Positions 53,881 to 64,000 of a stretch of DNA of 64,000 bases are shown piece after piece. Position 1 is the first letter of the stretch. Every line of letters starts with the position of its first letter. The translations under genes were made by a program, and so were the position numbers. A model generated the notes under the pieces. It had not been told where the DNA came from and did not search any database. It worked only from the letters and a program-made list of their open reading frames with translations. This DNA comes from Oxalobacteraceae bacterium (lineage in GTDB: Bacteria > Pseudomonadota > Gammaproteobacteria > Burkholderiales > Burkholderiaceae_D), in the NCBI GenBank assembly GCA_013284265.1, contig JABTBR010000018.1, forward strand, positions 54,566 to 118,565, in the 5' to 3' direction.

Positions 53881-55824
53881 ATGCATGCTCGGCAAAAGCA
53901 TCCTACGCGCAGCGCACTGTGCCGCCGCGGTGGCGGTGTATTTGTTCGATGCCAGCTTGCCTGCGCCACCTTGTGCATCTTGCTCGCCGCCGCGCCGGCG
54001 CAAGCCGGTGGCGTGGCCGGGGAAGACCTGATCAACCTGTCGCTGGAAGAGCTGAGCGACTTCCGGGTCACCTCGGTCTCCAAAAAAGAAGAACGCCTGG
54101 CCGATGCGCCCGCGGCGATCTACGTCATTACCGGCGAGGCCATACAAAGGGCCGGCGCGCGCAGCCTGCCCGAGGCCTTGCGGCTGGCGCCGAACCTGCA
54201 GGTGGCGCAGATCAATGCCTCGCAATACGCGATCAGCGCGCGCGGCTTCAACTCCAGCACGGCCAATAAGCTATTGGTCATGATCGACGGCCGGACCGTC
54301 TACACCCCCTTGTATTCGGGCGTGTTCTGGGACGCGCAAAACACGATGCTGCTCGATATCGACAGGATCGAAGTCGTCAGCGGCCCCGGCGGCACCGTCT
54401 GGGGCACCAATGCGGTCAACGGCGTGATCAACGTCATCAGCAAGACGGCGGACAAGACCGTGGGCCAGGCCGCGCGCTTCTCGGGCGGCAGCAATGGCAG
54501 CGGGGTCGAGGCGCGCCATGGCGCCGTGTTCGACGGCGGCGCCTACCGTCTGTACCTCAAGGGCGACCGCTGGCGCGCGACGCAGCGGGCCAATGGCGCG
54601 GCCAACCCCGACGCTTGGTCCAGCAGCCAGGCCGGCCTGCGCAGCGACTGGCACGGCGCGCTGGGGGACTTCAGTCTGCTGGCCGACGTGTATCAAGGCG
54701 CCGAGCGCCAGAGCGCACCGGGCGCGGTGCGTATCGCCGGTGCGAATACCCTGCTGCGCTGGGATCGCAACTTCGATGGCGGCGCCCATCTGCATGCGCA
54801 AGCCTATCTGGACCGGACCACCAGGCAGGTGCCCGGCACCTATGGGGAAGCGCTCAATACCCTGGACCTGGAGCTGCAGTATTCCAGCGCCATGGCCAAT
54901 GGCTTGCAGTCCATCGTTGGCGGCGGCTACCGCATCGGCGCCGACAGGGTGGATAATTCGGCGTTTCTGGCTTTCCTGCCGGCCCGGCGCAAGCTGCACT
55001 GGGCCAATCTGTTCGGCCAGCAGGAACGCGCGCTGGGCCCGGACCTGCGCCTGATCTCCGGCCTGCGGCTCGAATCGAATGACTATACCGGCATCGAGTG
55101 GCTGCCCAGCGTGAAGCTGGCCTGGAAACCGCAGGCCGAGCGGACGGTGTGGCTGGGACTGGCGCGCTCGGTGCGTGCGCCGTCGCGCCTGGACACCGAG
55201 CTGTATGCCCCGGCCAAGGCCCCGTTCCTGGTCGCTGGCGGGCCGCAGTTTCGCTCCGAGATCGCCTACACGCTGGAACTGGGACTGCGCGGCCAGTCCG
55301 CCAATCGCTGGACCTATGCGCTGGCCGGTTTCCTGGGACGCTATCAGCGTCTGCGCAGCTTCGGCCAGGACAGTAGCGGCGCCTATGTGCTGGAAAACCG
55401 GATCAGCGGCCAGATGCGTGGCCTGGAGGCCAACGCAGGCTACCAGGCCACGCCGGACTGGCAGCTGGAAGGTGCGGTGACTTTGCTGCGCTCACGCTTC
55501 GACGGGCCGGTGGCGCAATCGATGCCTGGCGACGACCCGCGCGTCCAGCTGGGCCTGCGCTCCAAATGGAACTTCGGCGGCAAGCGCCAGTTTGACCTCG
55601 CGCTACGCCATGTGGGCGCCTTGCCGGCGCCCGCCGTGAGCGCCTACACCGTGCTCGACCTGCATCTGGGTCTGCCACTGTCGGCCCGGACCGAACTGCG
55701 GCTGGGCGCGCGCAATCTGCTTGACCGGCGCCATACCGAATACCCGTCCGGCTCCGGCGCGGCGCTGGCCAATCCCATCGTGATCGAGCGCGCGCTCGAC
55801 CTGACCTTGACGGCGAGGTTCTGA
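53881..55824 (+). CDS. TonB-dependent outer-membrane receptor
   Basis: 647 residues from ATG 53881. A long signal region (about 1-43, ending LAAAPAQA) is followed by a plug domain (KKEERLADAPAAIYVITGEA, SARGFNSSTANKLLVMIDGR, ISGPGGTVWG-like block VVSGPGGTVWGTNAVNGVIN) and a 22-strand barrel ending in ALDLTLTARF with terminal Phe. No TonB box beyond LEELSDFRVTSVSKK is evident. It is the first of four overlapping genes (next start shares one base with its stop), so it probably senses or imports the cue for the signalling proteins that follow. Confidence 0.92.
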   Translation: MHARQKHPTRSALCRRGGGVFVRCQLACATLCILLAAAPAQAGGVAGEDLINLSLEELSDFRVTSVSKKEERLADAPAAIYVITGEAIQRAGARSLPEALRLAPNLQVAQINASQYAISARGFNSSTANKLLVMIDGRTVYTPLYSGVFWDAQNTMLLDIDRIEVVSGPGGTVWGTNAVNGVINVISKTADKTVGQAARFSGGSNGSGVEARHGAVFDGGAYRLYLKGDRWRATQRANGAANPDAWSSSQAGLRSDWHGALGDFSLLADVYQGAERQSAPGAVRIAGANTLLRWDRNFDGGAHLHAQAYLDRTTRQVPGTYGEALNTLDLELQYSSAMANGLQSIVGGGYRIGADRVDNSAFLAFLPARRKLHWANLFGQQERALGPDLRLISGLRLESNDYTGIEWLPSVKLAWKPQAERTVWLGLARSVRAPSRLDTELYAPAKAPFLVAGGPQFRSEIAYTLELGLRGQSANRWTYALAGFLGRYQRLRSFGQDSSGAYVLENRISGQMRGLEANAGYQATPDWQLEGAVTLLRSRFDGPVAQSMPGDDPRVQLGLRSKWNFGGKRQFDLALRHVGALPAPAVSAYTVLDLHLGLPLSARTELRLGARNLLDRRHTEYPSGSGAALANPIVIERALDLTLTARF

Positions 55825-56383
55825 TGCGCCGCCCGCTATCTCTGCTGCTGTCCTATTTGCTGCTGCCATTGCTGCTGGTCGCCGCCCAGGCGCTGGCCGC
55901 CGATGGCGCGCCGGCCGATATCGAAAACCAGGTCAAGGCCTCCTATCTGTACAAGTTCGCCACCTATGTCGACTGGCCGGCCGGCGACAGCGTGCCCGCC
56001 GGCGCGCCGATCACGATCGGGGTGATCGGCGCCGACAGCCTGGGCGAGGAGCTGAAAAAACTCAGCGCCAAATACCCCGTCAAGAACCGGCCGGTGCAGG
56101 TGCGCATGCTCAAGGCCGGCGCCGCCCTCGATGGCCTGCAGATGCTGTTCGTCGGCCAGCGCGCCGACGCGCGCGCCCAGCCCCTGTTCGACAGCGTCTC
56201 CGGCCAGGCGGTGCTGACCATCACCGAGTCGGCCGGCATGCTGGCCGCCGGCAGCATCATCAACCTGGTGCTGATCGACGACCGGGTACGCTTCGAAGTC
56301 TCGCTCAGCCACGCCAAGACCAATGGCCTGAAGATCAGTTCGCGCCTGCTCGACGTAGCCTACAAGATAGAAGGGAAAGCGCA

Positions 56384-56387
<4 letters not shown>
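55824..56387 (+). CDS. YfiR family periplasmic protein
   Basis: 187 residues with a signal peptide (hydrophobic LLLSYLLLPLLLVAAQALA). The body matches YfiR/DUF4154: VKASYLYKFATYVDWP near the start and GLQMLFVGQ, LTITESAGMLAAGSIINLV, KISSRLLDVAYKI. In Pseudomonas YfiR represses a diguanylate cyclase from the periplasm. Here it lies between a TonB receptor (TGATG overlap) and a membrane hybrid kinase (ATGA overlap), so it may carry the receptor signal to the kinase. Confidence 0.92.
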
Positions 56388-59419
<3,032 letters not shown>

Positions 59420-59422
59420 GCG

Positions 59423-62116
59423 ATGGCGACCGGTCCGATACTGATCATCGACGACGAGCCGAGCAATCTGGCGATACTCAAGCAGATCCTCGACGCCGAC
59501 TACCCGCTGGTGTTCGCCCGCAATGGCCAGGACGGCCTGGCGGCGGCGCGCAAGCACCATCCCATCCTGGTCCTGCTCGATATCCAGATGCCCGACATGG
59601 ATGGCTATGCCGTCTGCCGCCAGCTCAAAAGCGATCCGCTGACCGAGGGCACCCCCGTCATCTTCGTCTCGTCGATGAGCGAGGTGGGCGACGAGGCGGC
59701 CGGCTTCGCCTGCGGCGCGGTCGACTACATCATCAAGCCGGTCTCGCCGGCGCTGGTGCATGCGCGCGTGCGCACCCATCTGTCGCTGGTGCGCGCGGCC
59801 ACGCTGGAACACTATGTGCATCAACTCGAACTGGAGCGCGTCAAGACGGCGCGCCTGAGCCGCATCCAGTCGGTGCTGAGCGGCACCAATAGCGCCATCG
59901 TCCGTATCCGCGAGCCGCAGGCGCTGCTGCAGGAAGCCTGCCGCGTGGCGGTCACCCACGGCGGCTTCGGCATCGCCTGGATCGGCCTGCTCGGCGCCGA
60001 CGGCCAGGGCATTACCCTGTCGGCCACCGAGGGCGCGCCCGCCGCGCTGCCCGAGCGCACGGCGCTGGCCCTGCTGACGCCGGATGCGCCGGCCTGGGGC
60101 ATCGTCCAGCAGGTACTCGACAGCGGCGCGGCGGCCGTCTGCGAAGACCTCGGCCAGCGGGGCGACTTCGGCCACAGCTGCGGCGATGCGCGGGCGCGCG
60201 GTTTTCAGTCGCTGGTCGGCATTCCGCTGCGCACCAGCGAGCGCACACTCGGCGTGCTGGTGCTGTATGCGCAGGAAGCGGCCGTGTTCGACGAGGAAGA
60301 ATTGAAGCTGCTCAGCGAGCTGGCCGGCGACATCTCCTTCGCCCTGCATGCGATCGACAATGAGAAGCGGGCCCACTTCCTGTCCTACTACAGCGCGCTG
60401 ACGGAGTTGCCGAATGCGACGCTGTTCCTGGACCGGCTGGACCAGATCGTCAGCGGCGCGCGCCGGACCGGCGACGCCGCCTTCGTCATCGCGCTGAATC
60501 TGGAACGCTTCAAACAGATCAACGATGTGCTGGGACGCCATGTGGGCGACCAGGTGCTGCGCATGGTGGCCAGGCGCTTGAGCGAAAACCTGGCGCGCCC
60601 CTGCACGCTGGCCCACCTGGGCGCCGACAACTTCGCGCTGGCCGGCGAGAAGGGCGTCGACGAGGATATCAGCGCCCTGTGCCTGCAGATCGTCAATATG
60701 GTCGGCGAACTGATGCAGATCGATGGGCAGGCGGTGCAGGTGTCGGCGCGGCTGGGCGTGGCAGTCTATCCGAACGACGCCAGCGACGCCGAATCGCTGT
60801 TCCGCAATGCCGAGGCGGCGCTGAAGCAGACCAAGAATGTGCTGGCGCGCTTCCTCTACTATTCGCAGGAGCTGAACGCGCGCATCGCCGAAAAAGTCGA
60901 GCTGGAAAAGTTGCTCAAACAAGCCATCGACGGGGAACAGTTCGTCATGTATTACCAGCCCAAGGTCGATGCGCGCACCGGCCAGATTACCGGTGCCGAG
61001 GCGCTGATACGCTGGCAGCATCCGGTGCTGGGCATGGTGCCGCCGGACAAATTCATCCCGCTGGCAGAGGAGACCGGCCTGATCGTCCCGATCGGCGCCT
61101 GGGTGATCCGCGCCGTCTGCGCCCAGCAGGCCGCCTGGCTGGCCGCCGGCGTGGAAATCGTGCCGGTTGCGCTCAATCTGTCGGCGCTGCAGTTCCGGGA
61201 AGGCAATGTGCTCGAGACCGTCCAGCAGGCGCTGGAAGCGAACCTGCTCGACGCTGGCTGGGTGGAACTGGAACTGACCGAAACCCTGGTCATGCAGGAT
61301 GCCGAGGGCGCCCAGCAAACCATGCGCGCCTTCCTCAACCTGGGATTGAAACTGTCGCTGGACGACTTCGGCACCGGCTACTCCTCGCTGGCCTACCTGA
61401 AGCGCTTCCCCTTCCAGTACGTGAAGATAGACCGGGCGTTTGTCACCGATATCACGCACAATCCGGACGACGCCGCGATCGCCACCGCCGTCATCGCCAT
61501 GGCCCACAGCCTGCATATGGAAGTGATCGCCGAGGGCGTCGAAACGGAGGCCCAGCTGCATTTCCTGCGGCGGCGCCAATGCGACTATATCCAGGGCTAT
61601 TATTTCAGCCGGCCCGTGCCCGCCGCCGATTTTTGCGCCATGCTAGGCGAGGGCAAGCACATCGAATTCGCGCCCACGGCGGCCGAACTGGAGCGCACCC
61701 TGCTGGTGGTCGACGACGATCCGGCCTTCCTTGCGGCGATCCGGCGCAGCCTGCGCGGCGAAGGCTACCGGGTGCTGACGGCGGCCAACGGCCTGGAAGC
61801 GCTGGAGCAGCTGGCCACCTGCGCGGTGCAGGTGGTGCTGTGCGACCAGTTGTTGCAAAAGAAGGGCGGCAAGACCTTCCTCGGTGTGGTCGCCCAGTTG
61901 TATCCGGATACCATGCGCATCGTGCTCAGTGGCTACACCGAGCTGCAATCGGTGCTGGACGCGGTCAACCGCGGCGAGATCTACCGCTTCCTCACCAAGC
62001 CCTGGGAAGACAAGGTGCTGCGGCAAAGCATCAACGACGCCTTCAGCCGCTTCCGGGCCACGGCCGAGCCGGTGACGACGGCGGTGCACGAGCGGCCGCT
62101 GGTTGGCGTGAGCTGA
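59423..62116 (+). CDS. Receiver - GAF - degenerate GGDEF - EAL - receiver phosphodiesterase
   Basis: 897 residues. Receiver 1 (about 5-125, ILIIDDEPSN, DIQMPDMDGYAV), short coiled coil, GAF (about 160-310), GGDEF-like domain (about 320-480) whose signature reads LGADNF and so lacks the catalytic GGDEF, EAL (about 490-735) with EALIRWQHP, DDFGTGYSSLAYL and EGVETEAQ intact, and a C-terminal receiver (about 750-870, LVVDDDPAFLAA, LCDQLLQKKGGKTF, FLTKPW). It should degrade cyclic-di-GMP. It lies 3 bp after the hybrid kinase and is its probable output; the second receiver resembles RpfG-type ones. Confidence 0.93.
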   Translation: MATGPILIIDDEPSNLAILKQILDADYPLVFARNGQDGLAAARKHHPILVLLDIQMPDMDGYAVCRQLKSDPLTEGTPVIFVSSMSEVGDEAAGFACGAVDYIIKPVSPALVHARVRTHLSLVRAATLEHYVHQLELERVKTARLSRIQSVLSGTNSAIVRIREPQALLQEACRVAVTHGGFGIAWIGLLGADGQGITLSATEGAPAALPERTALALLTPDAPAWGIVQQVLDSGAAAVCEDLGQRGDFGHSCGDARARGFQSLVGIPLRTSERTLGVLVLYAQEAAVFDEEELKLLSELAGDISFALHAIDNEKRAHFLSYYSALTELPNATLFLDRLDQIVSGARRTGDAAFVIALNLERFKQINDVLGRHVGDQVLRMVARRLSENLARPCTLAHLGADNFALAGEKGVDEDISALCLQIVNMVGELMQIDGQAVQVSARLGVAVYPNDASDAESLFRNAEAALKQTKNVLARFLYYSQELNARIAEKVELEKLLKQAIDGEQFVMYYQPKVDARTGQITGAEALIRWQHPVLGMVPPDKFIPLAEETGLIVPIGAWVIRAVCAQQAAWLAAGVEIVPVALNLSALQFREGNVLETVQQALEANLLDAGWVELELTETLVMQDAEGAQQTMRAFLNLGLKLSLDDFGTGYSSLAYLKRFPFQYVKIDRAFVTDITHNPDDAAIATAVIAMAHSLHMEVIAEGVETEAQLHFLRRRQCDYIQGYYFSRPVPAADFCAMLGEGKHIEFAPTAAELERTLLVVDDDPAFLAAIRRSLRGEGYRVLTAANGLEALEQLATCAVQVVLCDQLLQKKGGKTFLGVVAQLYPDTMRIVLSGYTELQSVLDAVNRGEIYRFLTKPWEDKVLRQSINDAFSRFRATAEPVTTAVHERPLVGVS

Positions 62117-62157
62117 AGAAACGGGAAGGGATGCCCGGGCTGAAGCGTATGCAATGT

Positions 62158-62871
62158 CTATAGTTTCTCGATCTGCCGGTTGATCGCTTTGCGCGCCTGC
62201 TCATTGCGTTCGCTGTAGCGGTCCGTCAGATAATCGGTCCGGCCCCGCAGCAGCAAGGTCATCTTGAACAGCTCCTCCATCACGTCCACCACGCGGTCGT
62301 AGTAGGCCGACTGGCGCATGCGGCCTGCGTCGTCGAACTCCTTGTAGGCCATCGGCACCGATGACTGGTTCGGGATCGTAAACATGCGCATCCAGCGGCC
62401 CAGCAGGCGCAGGGTGTTGACCACATTGAAGGACTGCGAACCGCCACACACCTGCATCACGGCCAGCGTGCGGCCCTGGCTGGGGCGCAGCGCGCCCTGT
62501 TCCAGAGGAATCCAGTCGATCTGGTTTTTCATCACGGCCGTGATGGCGCCGTGCCGTTCCGGACTGCACCACACCTGGCCCTCGGACCACAGCGACAGTG
62601 CGCGCAGCTCGAGCACCTTGGGATGATCGTCCGCCACGCTGCCGGCCATCGGCAGTGCCATCGGGTCGAAGATCTTTACCTCGGCGCCGAAGTGCTCCAG
62701 GATGCGCGCCGCCTCTTCGGTGAGAAAGCGGCTGAACGAGCGCTCGCGCAGCGAGCCGTACAGCATCAGGATGCGCGGTGGATGATCCAGCGCGCCGGCC
62801 GGCGCGAGCTTGTCGATGCTGGGCTGGTCGAGCAGCTCGGCTTTGATGTTGGGCAGATTCGGAATCGACAT
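62158..62871 (-). CDS. arsH: Arsenical resistance protein ArsH
   Basis: 237 residues, full length. NADPH-dependent FMN reductase fold with the flavin-binding [16 protein letters not shown] and the ArsH-specific [28 protein letters not shown] and [12 protein letters not shown]. ArsH oxidises trivalent organoarsenicals and gives resistance. It is last of three leftward genes with the aquaporin and arsC. Confidence 0.96.
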   Translation of the reverse strand: MSIPNLPNIKAELLDQPSIDKLAPAGALDHPPRILMLYGSLRERSFSRFLTEEAARILEHFGAEVKIFDPMALPMAGSVADDHPKVLELRALSLWSEGQVWCSPERHGAITAVMKNQIDWIPLEQGALRPSQGRTLAVMQVCGGSQSFNVVNTLRLLGRWMRMFTIPNQSSVPMAYKEFDDAGRMRQSAYYDRVVDVMEELFKMTLLLRGRTDYLTDRYSERNEQARKAINRQIEKL

Positions 62872-62887
62872 GGCTACTTTCTATTGT

Positions 62888-63604
62888 TTAACGGGGGGGA
62901 GCCGCAAAATCGCCCGGTGCGACGGTGCCAGCGACTGTCGCACCGGCGGGCGCCGCCGGATACAGCCAGCAGAACACCGCGGTGGCCAGCGCCGCACCGA
63001 TCACCTGGGCGATGATGAAGCCAGGTGCATCGGCAGGACGGATGCCCGCAAAGGTATTGCTCATGCTGCGCGCCAGCGTGACGGCGGGATTGGCAAACGA
63101 GGTGGACGAGGTGAACCAGTAGGCCGCCGTGATATAGGCCGCCACCGCGAAGGGCGTGACGGCGGGCCGGCTGCGCGAGCAGCCGATGATGACGGCGATC
63201 AGGCCGAAGGTGGCGACACCTTCGCTCCACCACTGCGCCGGTCCGGTGCGCACATGTTCCGATGCAAAAAACAGCGCTACGCCAAACATGCCATGCGCGG
63301 CCGCCACACCGGCAAAAGCGCCCAGCACCTGCACCAGGATGTAGGGCGCGACTTCACGGCCCGGGACCTTGCCCTGCAAGGCCTCGGACAGTGTGACGAC
63401 GGGGTTGAAGTGCGCCCCCGAGATGGTGCCAAATGTCAGGATCAGCGCGACCAGGCCGGCGCCGGTGGCGATCGCGTTGGCGAGCAGGGCGATGGCCACA
63501 TTGCCGCCGGCCAGACGCTCGGCCATGATGCCGGAACCGACCACCACGGCCAGCAGCATGGCCGTGCCCAGTCCTTCCGCAACAAGTCGACGTGCGACAT
63601 TCAT
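62888..63604 (-). CDS. Aquaglyceroporin of the ars cluster
   Basis: 238 residues with six helices and both pore motifs: NPV in SGAHFNPVVTLSEAL and NPA in SFANPAVTLARSM. The first NPx replaces the usual NPA. In some ars operons an aquaglyceroporin (AqpS) replaces the arsenite pump and lets As(III), produced inside by ArsC, leave down its gradient. It lies between arsC and arsH with short gaps (16 and 13 bp), which fits that role. Confidence 0.9.
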   Translation of the reverse strand: MNVARRLVAEGLGTAMLLAVVVGSGIMAERLAGGNVAIALLANAIATGAGLVALILTFGTISGAHFNPVVTLSEALQGKVPGREVAPYILVQVLGAFAGVAAAHGMFGVALFFASEHVRTGPAQWWSEGVATFGLIAVIIGCSRSRPAVTPFAVAAYITAAYWFTSSTSFANPAVTLARSMSNTFAGIRPADAPGFIIAQVIGAALATAVFCWLYPAAPAGATVAGTVAPGDFAAPPR

Positions 63605-63617
63605 GACAGTCTCCGGA

Positions 63618-64000
63618 TCAGGGTTGCAAGGTGCCGATGCGATCGAGCTCGGCTTTTAGCCGCGCCGTATCGTTTTTCAGCTCTTCCAGCGGCAGCGCGA
63701 GGAAGGTCACGATGCGGTGGCGCAAGATGCGATAGGCCAGCATGAAGGCGGCGTCGATTTCCTCTTCGGTGCCGGTGGCGTGGGCCGGATCTGCCACGCC
63801 CCAGTGTGCGCGCAAGACCGGGCCGAGGTAGGCCGGGCAGGTTTCCCCGGCGGCGCTGGCGCACACCGTGATGACGATCTCCGGAGTCAGCGGCAGATCG
63901 TCCCAGGACTTGCTGTGATAGCCCTCGGTCGAGATGCCTTCGCGCGCCAGCAAGGCCAGCGAGCGCGGGTGGACGTAGCCGGCCGGCTGGCTGCCCGCGC
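63618..64000 (-). CDS. arsC: Arsenate reductase ArsC, low-molecular-weight phosphatase type (partial)
   Basis: The frame is open through the right edge, so the N-terminal part with the CX5R active-site loop is outside the window. About 127 residues remain: AGSQPAGYVHPRSLALLARE, GISTEGYHSKSWDDL, VITVCASAAGETCPAYLG and HWGVADPAHATG, which fit thioredoxin- or glutaredoxin-coupled arsenate reductases; the two Cys in VITVCASAAGETC are the further redox cysteines. It is followed by the aquaporin and arsH genes. Confidence 0.93.
   Translation of the reverse strand, partial: AGSQPAGYVHPRSLALLAREGISTEGYHSKSWDDLPLTPEIVITVCASAAGETCPAYLGPVLRAHWGVADPAHATGTEEEIDAAFMLAYRILRHRIVTFLALPLEELKNDTARLKAELDRIGTLQP

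Overview
The window is GC-rich chromosomal DNA from a free-living Gram-negative bacterium, most likely a betaproteobacterium of the Oxalobacteraceae (Massilia, Duganella or Janthinobacterium type). This rests on codon bias, abundant cyclic-di-GMP and two-component genes, outer-membrane porin and TonB receptor, ArgP/ArgO and MocR/LysE pairs, and the absence of plasmid or phage genes. The genus is inference; no rRNA is present.

Layout. 1-6.5 kb: end of an MFS transporter, then a signalling operon (HDOD-GAF-histidine kinase, REC-PAS-GGDEF-EAL, 13-repeat Sel1 protein). 6.5-16.9 kb: tautomerase/LysR pair, a tiny Cys-rich secreted peptide, a TPR protein, a CsgG/DUF4810/DUF799 lipoprotein operon, a solute-binding protein, a deletion scar joining the 3' ends of two lost genes, a solitary flagellin gene with a sigma-28-type promoter, and a quinol nitric oxide reductase. 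16.9-24.4 kb: diguanylate cyclase, soluble chemoreceptor with three tandem PAS repeats, MocR regulator and LysE exporter. 24.6-28.5 kb: tRNA-Gly(CCC) followed by an AT-rich accessory island with an anti-phage dCTP deaminase (AvcD/DcdV type), a coupled 64-aa protein, an unknown 199-aa protein and a CopG antitoxin whose ParE-like toxin is decayed.

28.6-40.8 kb is the most informative part: one leftward operon for guanidine assimilation. A guanidine-I (ykkC) riboswitch leads a substrate-binding protein, permease, ATPase, two DUF1989 proteins (carboxyguanidine deiminase type), a biotin-dependent guanidine/urea carboxylase, a TorF-like porin, an unreported 42-aa protein, allophanate hydrolase and, by a TGATG overlap, biotin synthase. 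Upstream lie a sigma-54 promoter and two NtrC-type boxes 42 bp apart. The reading is that nitrogen starvation starts transcription, guanidine lets it continue, the porin and ABC transporter import guanidine, the carboxylase, deiminase and hydrolase release ammonia, and BioB supplies biotin for the carboxylase.

40.8-53.4 kb: HIRAN-like membrane protein, trmB, EamA exporter with divergent AraC, recQ, uppP, a two-gene module that looks like an ADP-ribosyltransferase-fold toxin with a small partner, a YkgJ protein, an alpha/beta hydrolase overlapping an M14 peptidase, argO/argP and a cation/proton antiporter. 53.9-62.1 kb: a four-gene overlapping operon from TonB-dependent receptor through YfiR to a hybrid kinase and an EAL phosphodiesterase. 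62.2-64 kb: arsenic genes arsH, aquaporin and partial arsC. No CRISPR array, insertion sequence or integrase was recognised.
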